From assembly GCA_017624955.1 (NCBI GenBank), contig JAGAMA010000040.1, positions 59,605-123,604 on the forward strand: DNA of 64,000 nucleotides. The letters are read 5' to 3'. Position numbers and translations under genes: made by a program. Shown here piece after piece: positions 33,702-43,268 of this stretch. Below the pieces are notes generated by a model. The model was not told the DNA's origin. It saw only the letters and a list, made by a program, of their open reading frames with translations, and ran no database searches. Each line of letters starts with the position of its first letter. Position 1 is the first letter of the stretch. The DNA is from Alistipes sp. GTDB lineage: Bacteria > Bacteroidota > Bacteroidia > Bacteroidales > Rikenellaceae.

Positions 33702-34889
33702 ATGAATAAGGTTGTGCAAGAAAAATTGTGGAATCGGAACTATTTGAAGGTCTGGAGTGCGAACTTCATGATCTTCTTTTCGTTCATGCTCCTAACGCCC
33801 CTCTTGCCCCTTTACCTGGCCGATACCTTCTCGGCCGATAAGGAGATGATCGGCTTCGTGCTGTCGGGCTATACGCTGACGGCGCTTTTGATTCGCCCCT
33901 TTAGTGGCTATTTTGTCGATACCTTCCCACGCCGTACGGTGTTGCTGGTGAGCTACTTTTTGTTCGCCGCCCTCTTTGCGGGCTATTTGGTGGCAGGGTC
34001 GCTCCTCTTGTTTGCCATTGTCCGTACGCTGCACGGCGCACCCTTCGGGGCTACAACCGTCTCGAACAGTACGGTGGCCATTGATGTACTGCACCCCACG
34101 CGCCGCGCCGAGGGTATCGGCTACTACGGCCTTTCGAACAACATCGCCACGGCCATCGGCCCTACGGTCGCACTCATGATTTATGGTGTGTGCCACAGCT
34201 ACGATGTGTTATTTTGGATAGCCCTGGTGGTCGCCTTCATCGGCTTTGGAATTAACTCGACCCTGGAGCTGAAACCGCGCCCCAAGGTGGAGGATAAAGC
34301 CCCGATTTCGCTCGATCACTTTGTCCTGAAGAAGGGGTGGAGCCTGGGTATCTGCATGGTCGGCTTTGCCGTCTCGTATGGCATCCTCTCGACCTACCTG
34401 GCCATCTATGGCAAGGAGGAGCTGGGCATCACGCAGGGCTCGGGCCTCTTCTTTATGCTGCTTTCGATTGGCCTGATTTTGTCGCGCCTGGCAGGTGGTC
34501 GCACCCTCAGCCGTGGCCTGATTCATCAGAATGCCGCTATCGGCGTTTCGGTGGCCCTGTGTGGCTACCTGCTCTTTGCCGGTGTACATCACACCTGGGG
34601 ATTCTATGGCGCGGCCTTGATTATCGGCCTCGGTAACGGCCACCTCTTCCCCGCCTTCCAGACCATGTTCCTCAATCTCGGCACGAACGACCAGCGCGGC
34701 ACGGCCAACTCCACGTTCCTTGTCTCGTGGGATATCGGCATCGGTATCGGCATCATCCTTGGCGGCTCGATTGCCGAGCATCTGGGCTATCATGCCGCCT
34801 TCTGGGTAGCTGCTGCCGCCAATGCCGTGGCCGTTGCGAACTATTTTCTGCATACGCATGGGTATTTCGAGCGCAACCGACTACGGTAA
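33702..34889 (+). CDS. Major facilitator superfamily transporter
   Basis: 395 residues with about 12 membrane helices. The first half has FSGYFVDTFPRRTVLLVSYF (loop 2-3 motif of drug/proton antiporters) and LHGAPFGATTVSNSTVAIDVLHPTRRAEGIGYYGLSNN. It belongs to the MFS efflux or sugar-efflux type; the substrate is unknown. It is 12 bases after the exonuclease gene and followed by a strong terminator, so it may be the last gene of the 23.4 kb transcript. Confidence 0.85.
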   Translation: MNKVVQEKLWNRNYLKVWSANFMIFFSFMLLTPLLPLYLADTFSADKEMIGFVLSGYTLTALLIRPFSGYFVDTFPRRTVLLVSYFLFAALFAGYLVAGSLLLFAIVRTLHGAPFGATTVSNSTVAIDVLHPTRRAEGIGYYGLSNNIATAIGPTVALMIYGVCHSYDVLFWIALVVAFIGFGINSTLELKPRPKVEDKAPISLDHFVLKKGWSLGICMVGFAVSYGILSTYLAIYGKEELGITQGSGLFFMLLSIGLILSRLAGGRTLSRGLIHQNAAIGVSVALCGYLLFAGVHHTWGFYGAALIIGLGNGHLFPAFQTMFLNLGTNDQRGTANSTFLVSWDIGIGIGIILGGSIAEHLGYHAAFWVAAAANAVAVANYFLHTHGYFERNRLR

Positions 34890-34926
34890 AGAGAATTAAG
34901 AAATTAAGAATTGAGAATGAGACAAG

Positions 34927-34954
34927 CGCGGGGTGCAAATTGTACCCCGCGCTT
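34927..34954. terminator. Intrinsic terminator between convergent genes
   Basis: Inverted repeat gcgcggggt / accccgcgc around caaattg, nine base pairs of mostly G-C, with a T-rich stretch on the right side and an A-rich stretch on the left. It can end both the MFS transcript and the convergent glucanotransferase transcript. Confidence 0.85.
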
Positions 34955-34982
34955 CAACTTTCAACTTTTAATTTTCAACTTT

Positions 34983-37448
34983 CTATCGTCCGCTTTCGGC
35001 GATCTTGCGGCGGATCATGGCGTTCATGTCATCCGCAGCCAAGAGCTCCTCCAGGGTCATGTGCATACGGTAACGCCAGTAGTGGCGCGAGTTGGCCGGC
35101 ACATTGATACGCTCCTCGTTGGGTTTCTCGCGGCGCAGCTTGCCATCCATAGCGACCCAATCCTGCCAGGGCAGAATCGTGAGCATGGCGGGCGACTTGA
35201 GGTGTTGCTCCACAATCAGCTCGCAGATCCACGGCTCGCAATAGTAGGGAGCCTCGCCCCAGGCACCCAGCACCTGGTTGTAGAAACGCTGCGAGAGGGC
35301 GCGATCCTCCTCCCACCAAGCACGCACGGGGTTCATATCGTGGGTCGAGGTGGTGCAAACCGAGAGGTAGGGGTAGTGCTGCGTAGCACCAAACTCTACG
35401 CTCGGGTCTTTGGGCATACGCTGAATCTCGAGCGAGAGAATCTGCTCGCCCTCCATCACGGCGGGTACGCAGTGGGGGATCATACCGAGGTCCTCACCGC
35501 ACACCAGCATACCCGTAGCCTCGATCAGCGCGGGGAGCTTGCGCATCGCCTCGCCATACCAGAAGTCGTTATGGCGGTAGTAGAAGAAGTCGTTGTAGAG
35601 GTGGTTGTAGGCATCCTTCTGGTCCTGCGACAGGTTCTTGTAGCACTCGCTCGACTGCGACGAGATACGCGGATGGTAGTGGCCGGGATTGTACTTATCC
35701 TCGATGAAGAGGACGTTATCCGTCATCGAAATCGGTGCCGTGTGCCAATCCTTGTTGAACCAGAAACCATAGGAGCGAATCTCCTCCTCGGAGAAGGGCA
35801 GGGCAGGGTTGAAGCGACCCAGGAGGGCATTGACAGCCTCCAGGGGTACTTCCCAGATGCGGAAGAAGCCCAGGATGTGGTCGATGCGGTAGGCATCGAA
35901 GTACTCGGCCATCTTCACGAAGCGTGCCTTCCACCAGGCAAAGCCGTCCTCGGCCATCTTCTGCCAATTGTAGGTCGGGAAGCCCCAGTTCTGACCCATC
36001 ACCGAGAAATCATCGGGCGGAGCACCCGCCGACGAGTCCATGTTGAAGAGTTCAGGATAGACCCAGGCATCAACGCTCGTGCGCGAGATGCCGATCGGAA
36101 TATCGCCCTTCAGCACCACGCCACGCGAGTGGGCGTAGTCGCGCACCTTGCGCAGCTGACGGTCGAGGTGGAACTGCACGAAGTGGTTGTAGGCCACCTC
36201 CTCGGGGTGAGCAGCCTCGTACTCGGCAGCCTTCTCGGGGGTGTAGTCGGCCCACTTGCCCCACTCCTTGAAGTCGGGGGTCGAGTAAGCATCGCGCAGG
36301 GCGCAGAAGACCGCGTAGGGGCGCAGCCAATGCTCGTTCGAGGCCATGAAGGCCTTGTACTCCTTCGAGGCGAAGCACTTCTTGCCCTCCTGTGCATAGA
36401 GCGCGCGCAGGTACTCGTTTTTCGTGTTATTGACCTTCTCGTAATCAATTTGTGCGAGAGCATTCAGCTCGCGGCCCAGCTGTTCGAAACGGGCTGCCGC
36501 CTTCTTGTCCTTGAGCTTGCCCACATCCGGCAGGTGCAGGAACTGCGGGTGCAGGGCGAAGGTCGAGTTGGCGTTGTAGGGGTAGGAGTCCTGCCAGGTG
36601 CCGGTCATCGTCGTATCGTTCACGGGCAGAATCTGGATAATCGACTGACCCGTCGAGGCGGCCCAATCAATCATCAGCTTCAGGTCGTTGAACTCGCCCA
36701 CACCGAAGCTGTCGTTCGAGCGCAGGGCAAAGACCGGAATGGCCACACCGGCACCGCGCCAGGGATTCATGTGGAAGCGGGGACGCAGCGAGTCAATCAC
36801 CACGCACTCGCCCTCCTTCAACGGACGGTCGAAGAAGTTGTTCTCGCCGGCCTCCCAAGCCACGGTCTCACCCGATGCGGTATCGACAATGACGAACTTG
36901 TAGGTAAAGGGAGTCGAGAGCTTCTCGCGCGGAATGTGGGCCGTCCATACTGGGGCCTCCGAGTCGCTCATCACCACGCCCTTCTTGACCTCCCAGTTGC
37001 CCAGCACCTTCTGGTCGCCCACCAGGACAACCTGCTGCGTGGAGCGAACCACAGGAATCTCGGCGCGAATCATCACCTCGTCGGCCGACAGCGGGGTAGC
37101 CTTCTTCGTCTTCGGGCGGGCAAAGACACCCTCGGTGAACATCGACGAGCGGAACGAACGATCCGAGGGCATATCGTGCCAACGGTCGTAGAGCGCAATG
37201 GCGGTCACACCTTTGTCGGTCGTGAGGGTGTGTCCCTTGCCCCACTCCTTGCGGATCGGAGCTCCGTCGCGGTGCAGTTCGTAATGGTAGTGAAGCGTGC
37301 GGGTCGTTGCGGCGGTCTTGAAGGTGCACTCCCAAATGTTGCCACCGATGTAGCGCATCGGCTCCATTTTGGGGCGTGCTCCGTCGATCACGAGGAGGAG
37401 CTCCTCGCCGTAGACAGTCGCATACTCCAGTCTAAATTTAACAGTCAT
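34983..37448 (-). CDS. malQ: 4-alpha-glucanotransferase (amylomaltase) with starch-binding domains
   Basis: 821 residues. Residues 1-110 are a CBM20 starch-binding domain, and a second one spans about 120-225 (VVLVGDQKVLGNWEVKKGVVMSD). The GH77 catalytic domain follows: WRGAGVAIPVFALRSNDSFGVGEFNDLK, YRIDHILGFFRIWEVP (nucleophile Asp region), LVCGEDLGMIP (acid/base Glu), and STHDMNPVRAWWEED (third Asp). It transfers alpha-1,4-glucan segments in maltodextrin and glycogen metabolism. No signal peptide was seen, so it is cytoplasmic. It is transcribed leftward on its own, with a -7 like element upstream. Confidence 0.92.
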   Translation of the reverse strand: MTVKFRLEYATVYGEELLLVIDGARPKMEPMRYIGGNIWECTFKTAATTRTLHYHYELHRDGAPIRKEWGKGHTLTTDKGVTAIALYDRWHDMPSDRSFRSSMFTEGVFARPKTKKATPLSADEVMIRAEIPVVRSTQQVVLVGDQKVLGNWEVKKGVVMSDSEAPVWTAHIPREKLSTPFTYKFVIVDTASGETVAWEAGENNFFDRPLKEGECVVIDSLRPRFHMNPWRGAGVAIPVFALRSNDSFGVGEFNDLKLMIDWAASTGQSIIQILPVNDTTMTGTWQDSYPYNANSTFALHPQFLHLPDVGKLKDKKAAARFEQLGRELNALAQIDYEKVNNTKNEYLRALYAQEGKKCFASKEYKAFMASNEHWLRPYAVFCALRDAYSTPDFKEWGKWADYTPEKAAEYEAAHPEEVAYNHFVQFHLDRQLRKVRDYAHSRGVVLKGDIPIGISRTSVDAWVYPELFNMDSSAGAPPDDFSVMGQNWGFPTYNWQKMAEDGFAWWKARFVKMAEYFDAYRIDHILGFFRIWEVPLEAVNALLGRFNPALPFSEEEIRSYGFWFNKDWHTAPISMTDNVLFIEDKYNPGHYHPRISSQSSECYKNLSQDQKDAYNHLYNDFFYYRHNDFWYGEAMRKLPALIEATGMLVCGEDLGMIPHCVPAVMEGEQILSLEIQRMPKDPSVEFGATQHYPYLSVCTTSTHDMNPVRAWWEEDRALSQRFYNQVLGAWGEAPYYCEPWICELIVEQHLKSPAMLTILPWQDWVAMDGKLRREKPNEERINVPANSRHYWRYRMHMTLEELLAADDMNAMIRRKIAESGR

Positions 37449-37520
37449 GGTTCTTTGTATTTTATGTTAGTTTGTTTCGCATCATTTGAGGCGTTTCGGT
37501 TCGGAAACAATTCCTCTATA

Positions 37521-37528
37521 CAAAGATA
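37521..37528 (-). promoter_or_regulatory. Putative -7 element upstream of malQ
   Basis: The reverse strand reads TATCTTTG, 73 bases upstream of the malQ start. No clear -33 TTTG was found at the right distance. Confidence 0.4.
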
Positions 37529-37620
37529 ACTAAATTTCGCAGCTATTCTCTTTCGCCGCGCTCTTTTTCCGCCGAATGGTCGTATTCGACCGACGAATGG
37601 CCAAAATGGCCCCAAACACG

Positions 37621-37653
37621 GCAAAAAAAATCCCCGCAACGAAGGTTGCGGGG
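37621..37653 (-). terminator. Intrinsic terminator of the CotH lipoprotein gene
   Basis: Perfect nine-base stem ccccgcaac / gttgcgggg (37632-37640 with 37645-37653), GAAG loop, followed on the reverse strand by an eight-T run. It lies 23 bases downstream of the stop codon. Confidence 0.9.
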
Positions 37654-37675
37654 AGTGAAAGAAAATAGTTTGGAA

Positions 37676-40381
37676 CTATTTGTAGATGTTGTTGCTCATG
37701 CCGCTCATGCGGGTCGAAAGCGTTTCCTTCATTTTGTTTACTGCTGCATCGAACTCCATCGCCTCGTCACCGCAGTAGCCGCAGCTGAATGTCTGTCCGA
37801 AGAACGATGAACCAATGCCATATTTAGAGCTGCGTTTTGCATTACTCTTGCTATCTACCGGCCACATCTTAGCGTTCTCTTCCTCCGACTTAGCGATCTG
37901 AGCCTTCACCTCGTCGATGTGAGCGAGTACCTGGCTCAACTGACCCTGTACGCCTGCCCAACGCGTTTTAGCAACATCCATGAATTCGCTGCTGGCCATC
38001 AGGCGCGGATACCAAATGTAGTTCTCGTCGCTCGTGCTCGGGCTGCTTTGATCTCTGCTCTGGTAGCTCCACGAACCATATGATACGATCGATTTCGTGT
38101 ACGAGTAGCCCTCCTCCGAGTAGCTGGTGCTGGTGGGCAGGGTGTTCCAGTCGAAATCCCAAACCGGACCTGCGTAAAGCTTGCCGTTGTTGATGTACGA
38201 GTAGCAGCTCTTCGGGTGCTTCATCTCGCTGTTCATCATCAGATCCTGCACGAGGAGGAAATCAACGAACGAGGTGATGTCCATCGTCTTGTATGCCTCC
38301 GTGAAGCCGGCCGCGGTGTTTTTGTTGAGGTTGTCCTCGATGCCCTGTACGAGCGTCGATGCGTAGGTCAACATGTCTGCCGTACCATCGTCCTTGAAGA
38401 GGAACGGAATTCTGCAGCGAGTCGTGAACTGCCAAGCCTCATCGTAGCCGTCGTCGCTCTCCATCAGGATGCCATAGTCCTCTGCGTTGCCCGAGTATGC
38501 GTCCTCTGCATCATACGGATCGTTGATGTTGAGGCGGTTTTCGTCGATCTTGATTTGCTCGCAGAGGTAGTAAGTACCTACGTGTACGCCGTTGTAAACC
38601 AGCTCAACGTGCTGACCCGAAGGATTCCAAGCCATACCATCGTTCGGATAGGCCGTCTTGAAGGCCTTGGCAATCTCAAAGGCAACCTCGTTACGCATCA
38701 GCGTGCGGTCCTTCCAGTTGGCGAGCAGAACCCAACGCTTGTGTGCGGGCATATCGAGGACGCCGCTCTTGCTGTCGAGTTTCACAGCAAACGACTTTTT
38801 AGGCATCTGCTGCGTTACGTTACCACGGATACGGGTTGCCGAGGCTACGGGCGTTGTTACTACATTACCCTTCTTATCCGTCATGGCAATCGTACCATCT
38901 GCATTGTAAACCATGAAGTTGTCCACTGCAACATCGGGCTCCGGCCAATCATTATCCTTCGGTACCCACTTCGTATTCGTTGCAGCATACCACGCGGCAC
39001 TTGCCTTCTTGTACTCGTTATCCAACTCGGTCGAGGTTACGCCCGTAGCCTGATTTACCACCACTACCGGCAGACCCGTGTTGGTCAGCTCTACATCGTA
39101 AACGACTGCATCGCCAACGGCATTGATTACAGCCACCTGCTTGTAGGTTGCGAAATCAACCTCGGTCTCGCCGCTGATAATCTCACCGCCCTCGTAAACG
39201 AGCTGCGTTCCCTCGGGAATCTCAAAGGTCGGCACAAGCTTGCGATTGTTTAGGTAGGGAACATAAAGCGTAATCTTCTTGTTCTCTTCATCGATTGTGG
39301 CAACCTCCTCGGTCTTATCCTTGCCAACGGTCACCGTAAAGCTACTGTTGTGCGTAAAGTTACGAGCCAGAATCTTACCCGGGTTGTTGGCTACGGTAAA
39401 CTTCATGCTGTTGAGTACACACTCCGCACCCTCCTCGGGTTCGGGCTGCTCCTGAACGATGTCCTCAATCTTAAGATCGGCAATCGACATCAGCGTGATG
39501 GTGTACTTTACAAGCTTATTGGCTGCGTAGTCCAAGCCTGAAGTGCGATTGAACGTGGCGATGTGCTTGTCTGTTTTAAGCGTAAACTTGATTACGTCAC
39601 CCTTTTTAATGTTGGGACCCAGTGTTAAAAAGCCTTCGGTCAGCTGATTGGCTTGCAGCGTGGGCGTGTCGCTAAACGATAAACGTGCTACATTTGTTCC
39701 CTCTGCAGTAGTCCAAGCCGTGATGGCACTGGAAGCAACCTGTGTCAGATCGAATGTAAAATCACCGCTAATCTGTCGAGGTTGCCCATCTGCAGTTGTA
39801 ACCTCCATGTTGATGTACTCCAGTTTGTCACCTTCAAGCACAGAACCCGTTACATCTACGCGTGGGCGTACGTATGTAAGCATGTTCGAGAAGGTGAACT
39901 TGGAACCACTGAACGACCATGAAGCATATTGTCCGATCTTGTAATCGTGATTCAATCTGCGGATTGTCGTGCTGTAGGTTTGAATTGCCGGCAGATTACC
40001 CTTTACTGCCGATTGAGCGCTACTATTGTTGTCGGCGCTGTACGGATAGTAGGCATACTTGGGCGATGAGAAGAGCGTAGCACCCGAGAAGGTGGTCGTG
40101 GTTGCGTTCTTGTACTTGTTCGTACCCGTGAATTTCTTGTTCGTGAGGCGTGTGCCATAAACACCAATCGCCTCCGAGGTGCCCCACCAGAGTTCGATAC
40201 CCCCATCTTCGGTGTCGTAAATCAACGAACGTGCCCCAGTCCATCCGTCGACTTCTTCTGATACTTCTACTGTAGCTTCGATTGTCTCGAAGGAATCCTT
40301 CGCGGTTTCATCCTTGCTACACGATGTTGTACTTAACATCGCCATTGCTGCACTTAACAGCACCCAAAAATTCTTTTTCAT
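37676..40381 (-). CDS. Surface lipoprotein: fimbrillin-like N-terminal region plus CotH kinase-like domain
   Basis: 901 residues from the ATG at 40381; an upstream ATG at 40489 lies inside the promoter. The lipoprotein signal ends in MLSTTSCSKD, with the lipidated Cys near residue 21. Residues about 40-330 resemble a fimbrillin/Mfa-like beta domain (TTTFSGATLFSSPKYAYYPYS). Residues 345-460 look like an Ig-like insert. Residues about 515-810 form a CotH kinase-like domain: IRGNVTQQMPKKSFAVKLD, LANWKDRTLMRNEVAF, YLCEQIKIDENR, and KLYAGPVWDFDW. CotH family proteins are secreted protein kinases in spore formers and bacterial extracellular proteins. The substrate here is unknown. Confidence 0.82.
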   Translation of the reverse strand: MKKNFWVLLSAAMAMLSTTSCSKDETAKDSFETIEATVEVSEEVDGWTGARSLIYDTEDGGIELWWGTSEAIGVYGTRLTNKKFTGTNKYKNATTTTFSGATLFSSPKYAYYPYSADNNSSAQSAVKGNLPAIQTYSTTIRRLNHDYKIGQYASWSFSGSKFTFSNMLTYVRPRVDVTGSVLEGDKLEYINMEVTTADGQPRQISGDFTFDLTQVASSAITAWTTAEGTNVARLSFSDTPTLQANQLTEGFLTLGPNIKKGDVIKFTLKTDKHIATFNRTSGLDYAANKLVKYTITLMSIADLKIEDIVQEQPEPEEGAECVLNSMKFTVANNPGKILARNFTHNSSFTVTVGKDKTEEVATIDEENKKITLYVPYLNNRKLVPTFEIPEGTQLVYEGGEIISGETEVDFATYKQVAVINAVGDAVVYDVELTNTGLPVVVVNQATGVTSTELDNEYKKASAAWYAATNTKWVPKDNDWPEPDVAVDNFMVYNADGTIAMTDKKGNVVTTPVASATRIRGNVTQQMPKKSFAVKLDSKSGVLDMPAHKRWVLLANWKDRTLMRNEVAFEIAKAFKTAYPNDGMAWNPSGQHVELVYNGVHVGTYYLCEQIKIDENRLNINDPYDAEDAYSGNAEDYGILMESDDGYDEAWQFTTRCRIPFLFKDDGTADMLTYASTLVQGIEDNLNKNTAAGFTEAYKTMDITSFVDFLLVQDLMMNSEMKHPKSCYSYINNGKLYAGPVWDFDWNTLPTSTSYSEEGYSYTKSIVSYGSWSYQSRDQSSPSTSDENYIWYPRLMASSEFMDVAKTRWAGVQGQLSQVLAHIDEVKAQIAKSEEENAKMWPVDSKSNAKRSSKYGIGSSFFGQTFSCGYCGDEAMEFDAAVNKMKETLSTRMSGMSNNIYK

Positions 40382-40476
40382 ACTACTTGATTTTATGGAT
40401 TGGTGAATAGGTGTTATTTGTCCAATTTTTGTCAAAAAGTATCTAAAAAGTTGAATTTCATGTTTAATTCTGATGA

Positions 40477-40507
40477 CAAATATAGACAAAATTTATCACT
40501 ATCCAAA
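40477..40507 (-). promoter_or_regulatory. Promoter of the CotH lipoprotein gene
   Basis: Reverse strand: TTTG (complement of 40504-40507), 19 bases, TATATTTG (complement of 40477-40484). The leader to the ATG at 40381 is about 90 bases. Confidence 0.7.
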
Positions 40508-40728
40508 AAATCTGTACAAAAAATTAACTTTTTCTGCCGATTTCCTGGTCAATCGTTGAATTTTGGCTGAATTTACCTTTTTAGTAGTTTTGAGGTTGGC
40601 GATTGGGGTTGCTGTGCCTACTGGGGCTACAAAGCCAACTGATCGGATACTCTGTATTCTCCTTAATAACCCTTTAATCACCCTTAATCACCCTTAATCG
40701 GCTTCTCTGCCTCCTCTCTAAAACAAAC

Positions 40729-40754
40729 CCTCCCCGATCTTTCGATCGAGGAGG
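40729..40754 (-). terminator. Intrinsic terminator of the PI-PLC-like lipoprotein gene
   Basis: Stem cctccccgatc / gatcgaggagg with one mismatch and a TTTC-type loop, followed on the reverse strand by GTTTGTTTT. Confidence 0.75.
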
Positions 40755-40784
40755 ATTTTGTATTAGCATAGGTGTTGCGAATCA

Positions 40785-43250
40785 TCAACCCTGTTCACCC
40801 GTGCCGCCACCACCGCCGGGCTGTTGTTGGTCGTTGTTACCGCCGCCGGTATTGCCACCCGAGGTGTCAACCATGCCCGAATAGATGTTGTTCGAGATGA
40901 TTACCGAGGGCAGGTAGTACGATGCACCGGCATTGGGGTCGTTGCTGATATAGTCCATCATGATGATGCCCGTCGGGCCCGACTGCTGTGCAGCAATAAC
41001 CTCACGGATGTAACCACCAAAGTCGGGGTTGAGCTTGTCGGCCAAATCCTTGATGTTACCACCATCGCCACCATATGCGTTACCAACACTCGGCACGAGG
41101 CTGTTTGTAAAGTCTGTTCCGGCCAAATAACCACAGAGCGAGTTGATGTAAATCGTCTTGTCGGTAGATTGCGAGTTGATAGCTTTCAAGAAGGTATCCT
41201 TGGCGTTCTGCAACTTCTCATTGTACGACTCAAACCAATAGATAGCAGGATACGAAGACCACCAATTCCATTGACCGGCTGCTTTGTAGGTGTTTTGGGG
41301 AATTACGCGAGCCCACTCCTGATACCATACCGTAGTGCCTTCAAAATTGGTGTTGAAGCTGAAGTCGGCCTCGCCCTTGGTTGCACCTGCACCAAGCACA
41401 TAGTCGTTGGTCTTCATGTAGTTCTCCAGATAGTCACTGGCGCTGTTGCTGATATCAGCGGCTCTTGCGCCATTAATCTTGTAGCCACGTGCTCCCCAAC
41501 GGTCTTTACCCGTACCACAACCGTCAATGAGCGTGATATTGGTGCCGCCAATGTTGGTCGTAGCTGTTTGGAAATTTCCATCATCTTTCTCGTTGTTCTG
41601 GTTAACACGTGCAAAAATCATCACCTTACCGGCTGCATCGCCAATTGTCATGTCGGGGGTGTATTGGACGATTTGAGCCTTTTGGGCGTCAGACAATCCA
41701 TTCCACATTGCTTTTAAGCTTGATGCAAACGATGAAGCGTTTCGGGAGGGTGATAAGCCATGGGGTTGATAGGTAAGAATCAGTACAGCGCACTCTGAAA
41801 GGTTTCCCTCCGAGTCTTTAATAGTTGCAGTTTTCGTAAGTAAGCTCGTCAATACATTTCCGACTTTTTCTCCAACGGACTCTTTGTTGCAGTCTACGTT
41901 GGTATTTGCTAAAGAAGTGGAAGCGTTACTTGGGCGGTCGCACACAATCTCAAAGGCGCGAATACCGGCATTCCACTGCTGGTCGAAAGTCAGCGTCTGC
42001 TGCTGATAGAACTCAGGATCGTCACCGTCATAGGCATACGAGAACGTACCACCCGTACCCGGCAACGAAAGACGATTCAGCTTAGCCTCGGGCTTCAGCT
42101 GCGACATCCAGTTTGAATACTCGCCAAACTCGAAATCGCCAAGAATCATCGGCAGCTTCAAACCCTTCAGAATCGACTTTTTCATAGCCGGAATAAGAGC
42201 CGTCGACTGCGCTAAAGACTTGCTCTTATATTGGAAGGCATCCGACGAGAATTTCACAGTCAGGTCGCTTGCATTAATATTGGCTCCGGGACGTACGAAT
42301 ACCGTGAAGGCCAACTCATCACCAGGTTGCAGCAGAATAGGCTGGTTGTTGTTGTCGTTGATCATCAGGTTGATCGATTGAACGGTCTCCGTGTCACCGA
42401 TATTAGTACAAGTGGGGTAGGTACCTGTCCAATTCTGCAAATCGGCCGTGAACTGACCTAGGATACCCTTACCCTGCAGCTCAACAGCAGCAAGATACAT
42501 GGCGTGCTGTACCTGCGTCTCGCTGGCACCCTTGACCGGATGTTTCAAAACCACGCGAATGGCCGTTACGCACGGTACGAACGAAAGCGATACCGAACTC
42601 TGCGGCTTCTCGACGGTCGTCTTGGCAACCATGTAGGCGAAACGCATGTCAGGTTTCATCTCGTAGAGCGTGTGGCCGTCGGTGGTTGTGCCGATGGTTA
42701 CACCCTGCGTATGCTGCTCTTTCGAAATAGTGGCCGTCAGCACACCGTCAGCAAACGTGTTTACGATCGGAGTGGTCATTGCGCCGAACATGGCATTCGA
42801 AGGATAAACACCATAGAAGGTGTGTGAGCCGTTGCTACCCCATTGTAATGCCGTCTCTTCAGTTTTGATCAAATAACCCTCGTCTGTGCCTGCAGTTTGA
42901 TTGTTGCTGGTGTTTGAGTTATCGTTTACCCAGTAACTTGCCTGCTTGTTGATCGCTTCCTCTGAATAGATGTCAATGACATCGCCCGTGCTCTCTCCCG
43001 TTTCGGCGTTTACTGTATAATCAACCCAATCGATACGCTCGAATGTGGTATTTCCTACCGTATACGTTTCGCCCGTGTAAACCGTACGGCTTTCATCGGC
43101 GTTCTCGAAGCCGGCACGAGCACCAAACTGAACCTCACTATTGTTGGGGACTGGCGTTACCTGCGGTTCCTCCATTACATCCTTGGTACAACTCGTCACC
43201 AGGAATGTCATCGCGCAAAAGAGCGCGGAAAGTCTAAATATCTTTTTCAT
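40785..43250 (-). CDS. Surface lipoprotein: fimbrillin-like N-terminal region plus PI-PLC-like domain
   Basis: 821 residues. The lipobox is LVTSC with Cys21. Residues about 40-365 are a fimbrillin-like beta region (TFYGVYPSNAMFG, LQWGSNGSHTF). Residues about 375-790 follow the bacterial phosphatidylinositol phospholipase C pattern: WMSQLKPEAKLNRLSLPGT, TLTFDQQWNAGIRAFEIVCDR, and GIIMMDYISNDPN. The first catalytic His of the usual SIPGTHDS motif is absent (LPGTGGT here), so phosphodiesterase activity is doubtful. The C-terminus is a Gly-, Asn- and Gln-rich tail (about 795-821). It is encoded 18 bases after a 59-residue protein on the same strand. Confidence 0.75.
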   Translation of the reverse strand: MKKIFRLSALFCAMTFLVTSCTKDVMEEPQVTPVPNNSEVQFGARAGFENADESRTVYTGETYTVGNTTFERIDWVDYTVNAETGESTGDVIDIYSEEAINKQASYWVNDNSNTSNNQTAGTDEGYLIKTEETALQWGSNGSHTFYGVYPSNAMFGAMTTPIVNTFADGVLTATISKEQHTQGVTIGTTTDGHTLYEMKPDMRFAYMVAKTTVEKPQSSVSLSFVPCVTAIRVVLKHPVKGASETQVQHAMYLAAVELQGKGILGQFTADLQNWTGTYPTCTNIGDTETVQSINLMINDNNNQPILLQPGDELAFTVFVRPGANINASDLTVKFSSDAFQYKSKSLAQSTALIPAMKKSILKGLKLPMILGDFEFGEYSNWMSQLKPEAKLNRLSLPGTGGTFSYAYDGDDPEFYQQQTLTFDQQWNAGIRAFEIVCDRPSNASTSLANTNVDCNKESVGEKVGNVLTSLLTKTATIKDSEGNLSECAVLILTYQPHGLSPSRNASSFASSLKAMWNGLSDAQKAQIVQYTPDMTIGDAAGKVMIFARVNQNNEKDDGNFQTATTNIGGTNITLIDGCGTGKDRWGARGYKINGARAADISNSASDYLENYMKTNDYVLGAGATKGEADFSFNTNFEGTTVWYQEWARVIPQNTYKAAGQWNWWSSYPAIYWFESYNEKLQNAKDTFLKAINSQSTDKTIYINSLCGYLAGTDFTNSLVPSVGNAYGGDGGNIKDLADKLNPDFGGYIREVIAAQQSGPTGIIMMDYISNDPNAGASYYLPSVIISNNIYSGMVDTSGGNTGGGNNDQQQPGGGGGTGEQG

Positions 43251-43268
43251 ACTTTTTCCTCCCTGTTT

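Larger units (their letters stand above)
40382..40784. other. Intergenic region between the two surface lipoprotein genes
   Basis: 403 bases. They hold the CotH-gene promoter (40477-40507), a short fragment related to the 9-base repeat family (about 40600-40635), a run of three CCCTTAATC-type units of the 10-base family (40670-40700), and the terminator at 40729-40754. No further ORF was supported. Confidence 0.6.

Noticed and set aside
34911-37529. An 872-codon open frame on the plus strand opposite malQ
   Set aside because: It is antisense to a gene with clear GH77 and CBM20 motifs. Long shadow frames are expected here because of strong G/C third positions. Its translation is rich in His, Arg, Val and Leu without any recognisable domain.
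40381-40489. N-terminal extension of the CotH lipoprotein to the ATG at 40489
   Set aside because: The extension crosses the consensus promoter and would bury the lipoprotein signal peptide.
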